64,000 nucleotides of DNA from Anthopleura xanthogrammica (GCA_964019055.1 OZ025211.1:5347835-5411834); one strand, 5' to 3'. Positions 34,058-45,868 are shown, numbered from the stretch's first letter. Notes: generated by a model not told the origin, from the sequence alone. Numbers and translations: made by a program.

Positions 34058-37000
34058 CACTGTAAAAACTGCCTGGTTGAAACAACCAAAAAGAATGGTT
34101 ATAACCAATTGAAATGGTCATTTCAACCAATTTCTTATTGGTTGGGAAAACAACCAAAATCAATATGGTAGTTGTTACCAGATTTATTTTGGTTGAAACA
34201 ACCGTCATACTCATAACCAATTTTATTATATCCACTTTGAAATCACTAGCAAATCCTGTAATCTGATTGGCTCTCAGTAGATTGATTCAAGCACGAATCG
34301 CACTATTTTGAGTCCGAATCGCACTATTTTGAGTCCGAATCGCATCTTTTTGTCAGCCAATCCCAATGCAACACTAGAAAAGGTAACCAATCAGATTACA
34401 GGATTGTATGTATTCAGCCAATCAGATTACAGCAAATAAGGAACATAAAATGTAGCTTTTTTCAAGTTTGACTGGAATTTTTTGTTACAAAAAGAAACAA
34501 AATACTGGCTATTTGTGAATAAATACTTTTGTATTTATCACAAATTTAGTGTCTATCTAGTATGATTTCAAAATGGATATAATAAAGTGATAATTGAACT
34601 TTGTGTCGTGCAATTTTGGTCTGATATCAAACTTGCGATTACAAATCACACTCCCGCTACGCGGTCGTGTGATTTTGTTATCACGCGTTTGATATCAGAC
34701 CAAATTGCACTCCACTTAGTTCAATTACCATTATGAAACGGTCATTACGACCGATTGTTTATTGGTCGATAAGATGACCAAAAGCAATATGGTTGTTATT
34801 AACAGATCTATTTTGGTCAAGACAACCTATGATACTTGCTCTCTTTATATAAAAAACAACACCTCAAAAACGCATTTTGCTTTCATACAATCTTTATGGT
34901 TGTTACAGCCAAAAAAAATTGGTTAGTTTTTTAACCCAAAGAAGATAGGTCATAACAACCAAATGTAAGGGGTTGTTAATATTGCCAAGGATAGGGTTGT
35001 CAGCTCGACCAAATCATTCCGGAATTTTTATTTGTGAACGAGATCAGACATATCTGCAGTTTCAACTGAGTTTCGGTACTAAACTGAAATGTAATATTTG
35101 CCTCCATGGGCCCCTTTCAATGAACGGGTATCCTACCAAAACTCGATTATATACTACAGTTAAAATGTCACGTTTTTATGGCTATAATCTCAACCAAGGA
35201 ACGATTTCCTGCACTATACGAAAAGAAACACGAAAATATGTATATTTTGTGGTTTTAGCGTAATTTTAGCGAATTAAGTGTTGATTGGAAGGAAACTGGG
35301 AACGAGTCCCATGACTACTTGCGAGGGCTAAATACCCATCATGCATCGCGTCTAGCAAGAAGCCCGCCATTTTTCAACGGTTAACGGTCGTTGGTGCTCT
35401 TGTGTTCTAGCTCTTTTCTCTAATTTTTATCGCCTTTTGAACGTATAAACCTCCTGGATTATCAGTGGAGTACTTCTAGATGACTTGGAGAAGGTGTTTC
35501 GCATTTCAAGTCGAATGGTAAGCAATTCTTTACTCGTATAAATGCCTTTGGTTACATCAGAGTTAGTAGTCACTCTAGCTACATGATTCTCTCAAAACTA
35601 TAAGTAACCTCAGATAAGAGATTATAATCTCTTATAGTATAATCTCTTATTTGAGGACCTTAATATAAGAAATGTTACTAGTTTGAGAGAGTCAAGTTTA
35701 TCGATGAAATATTTTTTAGATTTGAACTACTGCTGAAGTACTGTAGTTCTTCTATTTCCAGATATTAGAACTTGAATGACCACTCAACTTTCTGTACTAG
35801 TCTTGTTATTAAAGATGAGCTATGTTTTTTTACTTCTACAGATATAAGTTGAATACTGAAGAACTGGTATAGCAAATTAAGAAGAAAATCAGCTGAGTAC
35901 CCATCACATCTTACTTAACATCCTGTTTCAAATCCAAAATGTTTTATTTCTAATACCTATGGAATCTGAACTACCCAAACTTTATTCAAATGGGTTAAGC
36001 GAACCCAAAAACCTCTAGATTTTGTTTTCTACTTTTTGTTTATACTGGAAATAGAATATTAAGGGAGTTTTGTGACACTTAGTAATGATTATCCAAAATC
36101 TCCAAATCCCCATGCAGTTGAAATATGTTCAATATTTGCAGTCATTCAAATTCAAACTGCTGGGGATTTTGGGATTTTGGTCATCAGAGTTTTACAAACT
36201 TGCCTTCATATTCTATGTCCAGCATCAACAAAAAGTTGAAAAATAATCTACAGAGGTTTTTTAGGTTTGTTTCACTCATCAGAATAATGTTTGGGTATAG
36301 TTAGGATTCAATAGGTTTTATTCATAGCTTGAACATAAATAAAAAGGCTTGAATGCTTGCAATTTAGGATTTTGAAGACATTGGTAGGCAGTTGGCCATT
36401 TAGCCATAGTCTTTAATATAATAACATAGAGACTGAATTAGTTCTTAATAATACTAGGTTGTTTACATCCTCGGTAATCCTCGGTTACATCCAAGGATGG
36501 GTTGTTTATTGTAAATTTGTATGCTTGTCACAAGTTAAGCTTAAGTTAAACTTATTTTCCATTTAATATTGTGAAATGAAACCAATGGAATGTCAATAAA
36601 AATGTTGTTTAGTTGGAACTGCATGTTTTTGGTGTTGATACTTAAAGATCCTTGCATTGATATTTTCTACCAATTTTTAATGGTACATACTACCAATTAA
36701 ATTTTGACCATGATGAATTGGTTGAATTGACAGGAAGTAACCCAAAAAAAACTGGTTATCTCAGGTGCATTGCCTTTACAGTAAACAATTAGTTATATTA
36801 ACCAATACGTCTGGTTATTATAACCAATGTCGTAAGGTTGTTATAACCTAAAGGTAATAGTTCATAACAACCAATATCACTATGGTTACATTAACCAATG
36901 CGTTTGGTTATTATAACCAATGTCGTAAGGTTGTTATAACCTAAAGGTTATAGTTCATAACAACCAATATCACTATGGTTACATTAACCGATGCGTTTGG

Positions 37001-37278
37001 TTATTATAACCAATGTCGTAAGGTTGTTATAACCTAAAGGTTATAGTTCATAACAACCAATATCACTATGGTTACATTAACCAATGCGTTTGGTTATTAT
37101 AACCAATAAAATGAGGTTGTTATAATTGGTCATAATAACCAATATTTTTTGGTTATATTAACCAATTTTTTTATAACCAATAAATACGGTTATTTCAACC
37201 ATAAAAAAACTGGTTATCTCAGGTGCATGAATTCTACCAATGTTTTTGGGTTGTTTTAACCAGGCAGTTTTTACAGTG
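34058..37278. mobile_element. 3.2 kb CACTG-ended DNA transposon, non-autonomous (CMC/CACTA-like)
   Basis: Perfect 21-bp TIRs start CACTGTAAAAACTGCCTGGT, flanked by a 2-bp duplication CA (34056-34057 and 37279-37280). Subterminal regions are packed with AACCA/TGGTT motifs, as in CACTA-type elements. No transposase ORF seen. Smaller foldbacks lie inside at about 34252-34407 and 34592-34735, and a 93-bp tandem repeat at 36795-37115. Superfamily assignment rests on ends and subterminal repeats only. Confidence 0.75.
36795..37115. repeat. 93-bp tandem repeat inside the CACTG element, about 3.3 copies
   Basis: TATGGTTACATTAACC recurs at 36881, 36974 and 37067. Each unit contains several TTGGTTATTATAACCAA-type palindromes, which fit transposase-binding subterminal repeats. 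Confidence 0.9.
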
Positions 37279-37823
37279 CACTGGTAAGACTTATTGAGGG
37301 AACGTTTTCTGGAGTTGTTGCATTAGTTGAAAGACTAGAACCAGCCGATGGCGGTGTCTGTAATGTTTGTACCATTTCCAGCCTTGATTTTTGCGGCAAA
37401 CTACTTCGTTGAAGCTGCTGTTCTAGACCGTGGTATCGATTGTAGAGTTGCGTATATTCTTTGATTTTTAACTCCGCAGGGACATTGGGTTCCTTTAGAA
37501 TGCTAGCCATCTGCTCCTCTAAATTCTGCATTGTTTTGAGAATGGGTGACTGTAAATAGCTTTGGCGCTGAAAAAAGTCAGCCATAGACTGCATGATTTC
37601 TGATTGTCCATCATGTTGTGATAGGGTTGTCGTAGAGTTTGACTGGAAAAAAATGTGATCACGAGTGAGAACGTTGGTTCGAAGTCTGCACTCCTCTGGA
37701 GTATTGGGTTTGAGATCCACAAAAAGATATCCTTAAGGTCGTTGGACAGCGGCCTCCTACTTTTCAATAAACTGTTCTGTTTTTCCCGGGTACATCTGTT
37801 TCCCCAAAGTCATCATTTGTAGC

Positions 37824-38554
37824 TTGTCTCTTGGGTTTTTAAACAGAACAAGGTACGCAGCGTTCAGACTCAAAGTTCGCATGGTTTTTCAACGAAGAAT
37901 CCCAGTCACCAGCATGAAGGAATTAGTTGAATATGCTTTATTACCTTACCACCCAGATGTTAGAACACTCAGAGGTTTAAAAACGTTTACTAATGGATTG
38001 GTAGAACTGGGCATTAACAAACATCTAATTGGCAATCAGAAATTGTTGGTAGATCTTGTTGCTACGCAACCGGAAGATGAAGACACGGATGAGACTGAAA
38101 GTCAGTCAACTGATGATCAATCCCATAATCATGAACAGGATGAAAAAGAAGAGGAAGTAGAAAGCAGTGATGATGAAGAGGGGGAACAACAGGAAGAACA
38201 AAGCATGGACGAGGAATCGAATTATGATGAAGAAGAACAAAGAGAGTGTCACGTTTGTCAAGAACCCGACAGTTTCTTAAGATATCCATAGTGGGTTGCC
38301 CAACTTGTCGTTGGCATGAAGGTCACTATCATCTAAACGAGGTAGTTCACTGCGACATTTGTACAAGCGTGTTCCCCGCGAATCTACAGAATACAAAGAA
38401 AACATTTTACTGCTGTAATGACTGCGATTCAATTCACCAGATGTCTTTAAAGTCAAACAGATTGAAACTCATTGTACCAAAACATGAGGACGAACAAATG
38501 CAAGAAGAAGGAAACCACGGAAAGGGGCTCGACTACTTTTCTTCATTATCCTAA
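37824..38554 (+). pseudogene. Plus-strand ORF of the Polinton-like element with one frameshift
   Basis: Open from 37824 to 38291, then continuing in another frame to 38554; the break is near 38285. The first part begins basic (RYAAFRLKVRMVFQRRIPVT), has a conserved-looking KHLIGNQKLL segment and a long Glu/Asp/Ser/Gln tract. The second has paired CxxC motifs (CPTC, CDIC, CNDC) that look zinc-binding. Could be a spliced junction rather than a frameshift. Function not known. Confidence 0.5.
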
Positions 38555-39703
38555 TGGGAAAAATTCTAAGTTGTAATTGAGATCAAAATTAATTGTAAAC
38601 TGAATTGTAAACAAATACTTTCTTTTCTGTCGTGACTGAAATATGCAAATAAAAAAACTCGAGTAAAAGCAAGTGTGACCAATATTTACTGTATTCCTGT
38701 CAAGACGTTTTCAAACTTTTTATTAACAATTTATGTGAACATTAAAAATGAAATTTAGATTTAATAAAAACTAGTTCCGTAGGTTTTTCTTTTTAATCGA
38801 TGTCCAAGATGTCCTAGCACGAGGGTTACTACAATCTTCAAGACAAACCATAAGAGTGTGACATTTGCTTGAATGTAGTCTCTAAAAATCATAAAACCAT
38901 TAGAAAGATACTCTATTCCTGGCAAGACTGGCAAGATTCTGTTCATCATTGAAATCCAATCAATTGAAACTCATACTAGCTCCGGGCCAAAAACTCGAGC
39001 AGTTAGAAAGTAGGCCATTCCCAACTTTTGTATCAAACTTTTCATAATGAGATTAAAATAAAACTTCTTCATTATCGTGACTACCCTGACTCTTTATTTG
39101 CATATGTCAGACAAATTCATTGAGGTGAATCCAACCGTTCATGCTGATCAAAATACTATCGAGTCTTTGATATCTCACCCAATCATAAAAATCAAACATG
39201 ACATTATCCTTAATTTTGGCGCTATGGTGTAATCGTTTGGTCTAAGAATATATCACCCTGAAAGTTTTCCAAAGTCTCAAATCTAGTCAGAAGCTGGAAC
39301 AAGTCTTTGCTCTTGAGCATCGCACATGATCAATAGATGTCAAAGAGTTTCAATCTCTAAGTTGCGGCCACATCATCGAAGTCCCTTTGGTACACGATCG
39401 CTGTGGAAAAAAGTTTTCTGAATGCGCTCAGTTACTGTAGAAATACCAAACTGTTTTATTTGTCCAAAGTATCATGCTACATGCCCATATTGTAAGGGAA
39501 ATTTCTGGGATTGTTTATGTACGTGGCCTGAAAGTCTACACCTAGTTGAGCTCATTAGTGAATGAAGAAATGTAGACAGTATATGATAAACAATAAAACA
39601 TATTCTGAAAATCAATTCATGCATATATTATTTCAATAAACTCTAATCTAATTCATACTTGGAAGGGTTAGAATAGGGTTCTAATGAAGAGTAAAAGTAT
39701 ACA

Positions 39704-39727
39704 TCTCACGATAGCTCAGTTGGTAGA
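39704..39727 (+). pseudogene. Partial tRNA-Tyr (first 24 nt)
   Basis: TCTCACGATAGCTCAGTTGG plus four bases equals the 5' end of the intact tRNA-Tyr at 33562, as the terminus of the right TIR. The rest of the tRNA is absent. Confidence 0.9.
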
Positions 39728-39735
39728 AATCAAAA

Positions 39736-39811
39736 TCCTTGATGGTATAGTGAGTGGTTAATATACTTGCCTGTCGAGCAAGTGACCGGGGTTCGATTCC
39801 CCGTCAAGGAG
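39736..39811 (+). tRNA. tRNA-Asp(GTC)
   Basis: Acceptor stem TCCTTGA/TCAAGGA, anticodon stem CTTGC/GCAAG with loop CTGTCGA (anticodon GTC), T arm CGGGG TTCGATT CCCCG, and discriminator G as expected for Asp. The D loop is somewhat long (76 nt total), but all stems pair. Starts 8 bp after the partial tRNA-Tyr. Confidence 0.88.
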
Positions 39812-40969
39812 TTTACAGTTTTGGATGATATAAAATATTTTTCATCCGAAGGATTCAAAATCCATGAGTCGGAACAAAATCCATGAGTCCGGAACAAATC
39901 CTAATGATCCGGTCGAACGCATCCGAGTGGATCCGGAATCTCCGGAATCGAATCCATGGATCCACAATAGTAGATCCACAAGGATCAGCAAGAATCCTGG
40001 CGTCCAACTGTCTATTTATATCTACTGATGTATTTATAGTTTTTAGTGTTGTGTCGCCATTAATTAATTCGTTCAGGGTTCGTGAAGTACTATTTTGTCT
40101 GTAGGCATGTTGCGTACTATTGTCTTTAGGTTTTTTAACGCTACGCTTAAACTACTTACAAACACACACGCCGTACGTGGTAGACACACACTAAAAGATG
40201 TTATTGAGCGATTTTGGAACGGCTTGGTCCTCAAAGAGAGAAGTCTGAGAATCTATGAGCTATCTTTGAGAATCTATGAGCAAACTACGGTATGAGAATG
40301 GTAGAACTAGACAAACTAGTCAAAATAGACTGAGAGAATCTATAAACTATCTGGCTATGATCAAACTAGATCTTACCAGACCTCAGATACAAAAAAATAT
40401 ACTGAGACAAACTACAGAACAAGAGACAAACTACAAAACGAGTGACAAACAAAGCTTTGATGAAAGGTGACTCCAAGGACTTGTAGAAGTCAGACGAGCT
40501 GATAGTGATCTACAAGAAAGCGAACTGCCAAGACTCCTTGTTGAATATTTCCATTTATGAAAATACAGAAAACAAAAACTGAGGGAAAAACAAATTACCA
40601 GTTAAACACATTTTGGCTAAGAGTATTTACATTGATAAAACGTCTGTTTTGCAGTGAACAGTTTCGATACTGAAATAGATATGTTTATTTCATCAGCTAG
40701 TCTCGAAAGGTACTCTAGTATGTCAAGTAGAAATCTAATACGCGTTGACGAGTCAGTAACGCAACACTAATGCCTTACTAGAATTTAATTTTTTTTTTAA
40801 TAAAGGGGGACTTTGAACCCAAAAGGAACACTTTGGTGTGAAATAATAAAGAGTATATAGGATTGGCGAGTGGGCGAGCTCTTGCACAGGCAACCCAGTG
40901 AACGCTCCAAGAGCGTCTAGTTACACTAGGACTGCAATTTGCCTTCCATACACTACACTGATTCCGAAC
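39812..40969. other. Spacer with repeat-derived ORFs
   Basis: A stretch near 40165-40215 is related to 25865-25915 (RGR-TLKDV). No intact gene seen. Confidence 0.4.
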
Positions 40970-41218
40970 ATAGCGGACATACGCGGTTTTCCTGGATCGA
41001 GGAGGCGAAAACGAGGCTAGTCAGTCGTCCGTGATCTGTGGAAAGCTGGCTTTTCCCTAGACATCACTAAAAACGATTCTTAATGGATGTAAACACCATG
41101 TAAACACCATGTAACACCAGTAACAAAGATGAAGCTTGCACACAGATAATGAATTACTAAATAGCCTCGTTTTCGCTCCCTCGATCCAGGCCGTCCGTTT
41201 GTGTCCGCCATGTTCATA
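40970..41218. mobile_element. Foldback MITE of about 250 bp
   Basis: Inverted arms: CCTGGATCGAGGAGGCGAAA on the left and GCTCCCTCGATCCAGG on the right, extended outward by GAACATAGCGGACA and TGTCCGCCATGTTC. Arms of about 50 bp with mismatches. Confidence 0.8.
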
Positions 41219-41932
41219 ATCGATGATTAGTATTATTATATAATTGCTTTTCGTCGCCGTCGTGGCCCAGGTGTGATAATGAAATTTTAGTAAAGCTCTC
41301 TCATTAAACTCAAAGTGTAAATTGGGTAATTTGTTTTTATTTTAAATTAAAGAAGTAAGCCATGACAGCAGTATATAATTATTCTTAAAACTACCCATTT
41401 GCTAGGTTCGGTCGGCAAATACTTGTAATTACCTTATAATAGGAAATTAAAGCGGCTCCACTAAAGTATTTTTCAGACCATACCATTCATTTTCATTTGG
41501 CTTATTCATAGTCTTAACTTATACCTATATACTTGATTTTAGACCAGTTAAAGAGCTAAGATGAAATTTTCAAATGATGTTAATTTTAGCTTGATTGATG
41601 TTACTTTGGCAACGATAAACAAATATTGTTGAAATTCGTTTTTTATCGAATAACTCTAAAACTCGATGAGACCTAGACAAGCGGCAAACGACATCATCAA
41701 CTTCAAGCTATTGCAAAACGATTCCAACTATTTTAAAGAAAATCAATCTGTTAGATTTCAAGTAATTCGCCGAAATATTCTAAAGCCGTGATTTTCGCAC
41801 ATTGAAAGTTACGGCGGCCCGAAAGATACTCAGAAAAACCGAATATAGCAATATCCCATTCCTGATAAATTAAGCGATGAAATAAGATGGTTCCCTTGTT
41901 CATGTTATTTATTTTGACCAGCCAGAACCTTA

Positions 41933-42955
41933 CTACTCGGCAAGATCCGGGTCCCCTGTATTCGCGGTAGGAGATGGACTATCATTTGAAGGGGATTCGA
42001 CATTAATCCTTAACTCTTGTTCTCCTGTTGCTTCCTTTCCACATACTTCAAGGTGGCTCTTGAATAAACTTTTAGCAAAAGTATTGGAGCACGATAAACA
42101 CTTCTTAGGTCTTTCATCTCCACAAAACTCTGCTATCTCAAGCACCCCAAGGACGATTGCCAAGGCATTCTTTGCGAGTAACACTGAAACGTCCAGGTTG
42201 TAACCATGCCATAGTACTAGACGTAAGACTAGGAATGGTGCATTGACGAAAAACAAAAAGGAAAAGACGTAGAGGATCTTGAAGGACAAAGGAGAAACTT
42301 GACCGTTGGCGTGAAATTTATTGTGTTTCAACTCATAGAGAGCAAAGACTGGCAGAAAGAAATTTATGCACGAGAAAATCAGAATGGCTATCTTCACTGA
42401 ATCAGGTATGGCTTTTTTTTCGAATAGGTACTCGAGCATTTCAATGCTGTCGAATAAATCGAGAGTAACAGCACCGCATAGCTTCTCCAAGTAGAATTTT
42501 CTTGATGTGTGGGGTTTAGAGTCGTGGTGAGCGAAGAGAAGAAAAAGAAACAACGCTGGAGTGATACACAGACACATCTTCAGCATATTTGGACCAAACA
42601 CCATTGTTTTCTCGTCAAGTTCATTCGCCTTGGTTCTAAAAAGCGTGGCGAGTTGAGGAACGAGATGTAACACGTACACAAGCCAAGCAATGTAGGCAAA
42701 AGCAAGTTCATCTTGAAGAAATCCTTGTCCTTGATCAAAACTGTATCTTCGTTTGCTGTTCAGACGACGATACGATATTAGCATAACTGCTATCCACGTC
42801 GCTAGAACCACTCCATCGGTTAAAAGCCATGCAAACCATCTAGGACTCTCTCCTTGTATCAAATAATAATCAAGAATTGCTCCTTGGAACATAAGGAAAA
42901 GGACACCAAGAATCCTTGCAACATGACGACGCCAGATTGCTGTTTTCTTTCCCAT
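41933..42955 (-). CDS. TMEM121-like protein with C2HC finger, copy B
   Basis: 340 residues, the same length as copy A, with a small number of substitutions and no frame breaks. The C2HC ligands at 286, 289, 301 and 305 and all hydrophobic segments are kept. The 3' flank (GGTTCCCTTGTTCATG on the plus strand) matches that of copy A inverted. About 450 bp of 5' flank is shared with copy C, so B and C come from a segmental duplication rather than separate retroposition. The intact frame suggests a live gene. See copy A for family reasoning. Confidence 0.8.
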   Translation of the reverse strand: MGKKTAIWRRHVARILGVLFLMFQGAILDYYLIQGESPRWFAWLLTDGVVLATWIAVMLISYRRLNSKRRYSFDQGQGFLQDELAFAYIAWLVYVLHLVPQLATLFRTKANELDEKTMVFGPNMLKMCLCITPALFLFLLFAHHDSKPHTSRKFYLEKLCGAVTLDLFDSIEMLEYLFEKKAIPDSVKIAILIFSCINFFLPVFALYELKHNKFHANGQVSPLSFKILYVFSFLFFVNAPFLVLRLVLWHGYNLDVSVLLAKNALAIVLGVLEIAEFCGDERPKKCLSCSNTFAKSLFKSHLEVCGKEATGEQELRINVESPSNDSPSPTANTGDPDLAE

Positions 42956-43395
42956 GTTTTGGTTAGTAAGACTAGCTGAAAACAGGTGATTGCAGCGTGG
43001 CCAAAGGTGTTGGCAGTTTGGCCTTTGTTATCCGTTAGCTTTCATTCACAGAAACGTAACAAACGATAATATGAGCTCCAATGAAAACCTAGTATGAACT
43101 TCAATCAAAGAAACGATGAAATTCGTGATTGGTAAATTTAAATTAACATTGTTTGTCAATTCTCTGACCTTATCAGTATATCCGAGTCCTCTTATTTCAT
43201 GACACCGAGCACGCATCTCTGTCGGTGTATTGTATATTCTACATCACGCTACTCACTCAGAAATACAAAATCATGCATAAAAAAGAACTAAAAGAATAAA
43301 AAAATATCTATAAGCAGCAAAGAAAATTAAGCTATTACGAGATTGTCGAGGAAGCACTCATAGCGAGTTGACAATGAATGTCTTTAATCATGTAG

Positions 43396-43524
43396 TGGGA
43401 ATATCGGCTGGCGTCATAAATATGAAAATTGCCAGTGATGATCGCATTCATAATAGCTTCTTTAAATAACAAGTTATATCAATCATCATAGGCAATTTTT
43501 AGATTAATGAAACCAGCCGATATT
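43396..43524. mobile_element. MITE with 17-bp perfect TIRs
   Basis: Ends GTGGGAATATCGGCTGG and CCAGCCGATATTCCCAC enclose about 95 bp. Lies in the upstream flank of copy B; the homologous flank of copy C (about 49280) lacks it. Confidence 0.85.
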
Positions 43525-44945
43525 CCCACTGCAGAACTAATCAACAGTTTCTAAATAACTTGGTCGTTCATCAATTACGCACTAAAAGCGCTATTGCGAG
43601 AGAAAATTCAGCAACATTGTTCAGGGAATAAAAAAGAAATCTAGGTGCCAAGTGAACTAGCCAGACGAAATTTTCTCAATAGTCAAAAGAGAACAACAAC
43701 CCGCTATATTCTTGATTAAGTAAGCAATGGAGAGGTGGGCCTTCGGAGCTAGAGGTACACAGTTTGATCCTCAGGATCTCCACGTCTGTTTCGACTTCTT
43801 TCTAATCCGTGTAGCTTCAGCTTTGAATACTAATAAAACAGAGCACTGATGGAGAGAGGGGGTAAAGTGCGCACTGTCGGCTTCCTGGGATACCAGCTTC
43901 GTAGCTGAAGGAACTACCGACGTTAAATATAGTCACTTTACCTTTTAATCAAGAGCGTCTTGTTAAGTATACTCCTTTTTCCTGAAGACAGACTTAAAAA
44001 CTTGAGTAGGCAATGGAGAGGTAGCAATTAACAACATTTTCTTGATCAATACCAGATTTAACTGGTTATTTGGAATCAAAATTACAGATATTCTCATGTG
44101 TTCAGTAAACTGAGGACTGACTAGCCTCGTGTTTTTCACATTTTAAATTTCTCATTACTTCTCAAGAATTTAATATTTCTACCTCAAAATTTCTAACTTT
44201 TTTAATATCAGTTTAATTTATAATTGTAATGTAACGCTTAATTAAAATATGAATTTAAAAAATTATGATAATAAAGTTTCGGTCTCATTCTCATTGCAGA
44301 ACTAATCAACAGTTTCTGAATAACGCTGTCATTCATCAGTTATACATTAAAAGAGCGCGCAATATTGCGAGAGAAAATGCAGCAACATTGTTAGAACAAG
44401 AAAGACATTTAATAATCTGGTGCTTATTCGAAACTTGGCAGGTGCAGTTTTCCAATACTCAAAAAGAACAAAAAAAAAGCCATATTCTTAATTAAGTATA
44501 CTTTTTCCTGAAGACAGGAAGAACTTGAGTAGGTAATGGAGAGGTAGCAATTAACAACCTTTTTTTTGATCAATACCGGATTTGACTACGGTCAGTTAAT
44601 ATTGATGATGAGATTATAATGAAAACATACGAATATTCACCCGCCGGATTAATAATGATCATGAAATTTTAGCCAAGCTCTCTCTTAAAATAAGTGTGAA
44701 TTGTTTTTAAAACGGAATAAACCATGGCAGGGATATAATTTTTCTTAAAATGTACCATTACTAGTTTTGGTCGGCAAATGCTTGTAATTATCCTAAAAAA
44801 AGCTGTATTCAAATGCCCCATCTGGAAAATCCGTGGATATCGTTGACGATCAGGATTGACGAAAATAAGCTGTGAACTTCATGTAGCTCTTAAAACCGCT
44901 TGTCTAGCTTAGGCCTCCCGTGGCTCGTGATATTTTCTGCTTGGT
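43525..44945. other. Spacer of duplicated flank fragments
   Basis: Segments near 43520-43740 and 44285-44490 are diverged copies of each other and of 49290-49470 (shared GCGAGAGAAAATTCAGCA). 44640-44800 is a diverged copy of 21462-21655, inverted. No gene seen. Confidence 0.6.
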
Positions 44946-45097
44946 AGAGTGAAATCAATGCACTAAACCCGTAAAATAGACATTAGACTAATACACTTTA
45001 GTAGACCCTAATTTCATTGTTTTCTTTTGTGTCTATTTAACTATTACACTTTAACAAGAAATTTTTATATCACGGGTTTAGTGACTTCACTCTATTA
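44946..45097. mobile_element. MITE with ACCCGT/ACGGGT arms
   Basis: Left TGCACTAAACCCGTAAAATA and right ATCACGGGTTTAGTGACTTC pair as inverted arms inside an outer AGAGTGAA/TTCACTCT pair. Related to the insert upstream of copy A (18103-18253). Confidence 0.75.
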
Positions 45098-45146
45098 GAA
45101 TATAGTCATACTCACTTGACCAATCAGCAGTCAGTATTTCAATGCT

Positions 45147-45285
45147 CTAGAGAACCCTTGCACGTGTCGTCAGAGCAGCTCAATTTGGAGGGCAAAACAA
45201 AAGAATTTTAATTTCCTGAGAATTAGAACCTATTGTTTTGCTCTCCAAATTGAGCTGCATTCCAACGTGCTGCAAGGGGTCTATA
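45147..45285. mobile_element. MITE family 1, copy 3, inverted
   Basis: Inner arms contain GCTCAATTTGGAGGGC and the complement; outer parts are ACCCTTGCACGTG and TGCAAGGGGTCTATA. Opposite orientation to the copies at 1037 and 6893. Confidence 0.75.
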
Positions 45286-45635
45286 TCCCATAGAGGGAAA
45301 CTAGGGTGTCAAATGGTGGGGACAAATTACAGCAAATTTAATATCCTCCTTGCCAAGAATATTTAAGTCCTGGCGTTTTAAATCATCTCTGAATTGAAAT
45401 ATCGTAATATATATTATAACAGCCTTCATTACTTCTAAAGTAAATTTTAACAGCCAGTAGCTTAATATGATTTCTTTGCCCTTGCACTTGCACTTGGCGA
45501 ATCATTTGCATTTCTGTGATTTCTTTGAGTCGATTTTGGACAATGGCTTGCCAAATTCAGCATTTAAACAGCAAATATTCCGGTGTTCTTCGACGTATTA
45601 CTACGATATACTTTAGATAAGCTATGGTTTCTTAC

Positions 45636-45868
45636 CGTCGTATGCACATGGCATTAGAGTAGTTTCTTTGACTGTTATGGTCATACTACGGTCTTTTTCA
45701 TCTGCTCTTACATCTGAAGTCACACTGTTATTCAAAACAAATATACTTTAACATTTATCAGACATTTCTTCAACAAAAAGCGTTGTATTTTTTTTACAAA
45801 ACTTGTACTTACCATTTTGTCTTGAAATCATATTGAAACTTGTCAACAGAAACATTAGCCGCTTGTCA
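45636..45868 (-). pseudogene. Possible exon pair of an unrecognised extracellular gene
   Basis: Exon 45636-45724 has an AACAG acceptor, a GTAAGAA donor and one open frame (about TSDVRADEKDRSMTITVKET) resembling Ig or FN3 strands. The upstream piece ending at 45813 has a GTAAGT donor, and its phase (2) fits, creating a Cys at the join. No start, acceptor or further exons were found. It may be a gene fragment left beside the duplicated region, or part of a gene I could not assemble. Confidence 0.35.

Larger units (their letters stand above)
33720..37767 (-). pseudogene. Decayed minus-strand ORF of the Polinton-like element, split by a transposon
   Basis: Two open pieces (37767-37279 and 34057-about 33735) belong to one reading frame interrupted by the insertion at 34058-37278; removing the insertion with one CA copy restores continuity. 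The first piece has a helical region rich in Gln/Glu and the second is Ser/Pro-rich. Further frame breaks near 37700 and 33840 show it is no longer intact. The -1 frame after the second break stays open to a stop near 33717. Function unknown; an element structural or accessory protein is a guess. Confidence 0.55.
33539..39727. mobile_element. 6.2 kb Polinton-like element with 167-bp TIRs ending in tRNA-Tyr sequence
   Basis: 33539-33705 and 39561-39727 are inverted copies with only four mismatches that I can count. Both terminate at TCTACCAACTGAGCTATCG, i.e. inside tRNA-Tyr. The interior carries decayed ORFs on both strands (33720-34057 and 37279-37767 minus; 37824-38554 plus), and a 3.2 kb transposon sits in one of them. 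The plus-strand protein has an LIGN-type N-terminal block, a Glu/Asp-rich centre and a Cys cluster. I recall similar pairs in coral Polinton/Maverick or adintovirus-like elements but cannot verify it. No polymerase, integrase or capsid gene is visible, so the copy is deleted or non-autonomous. Confidence 0.6.
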
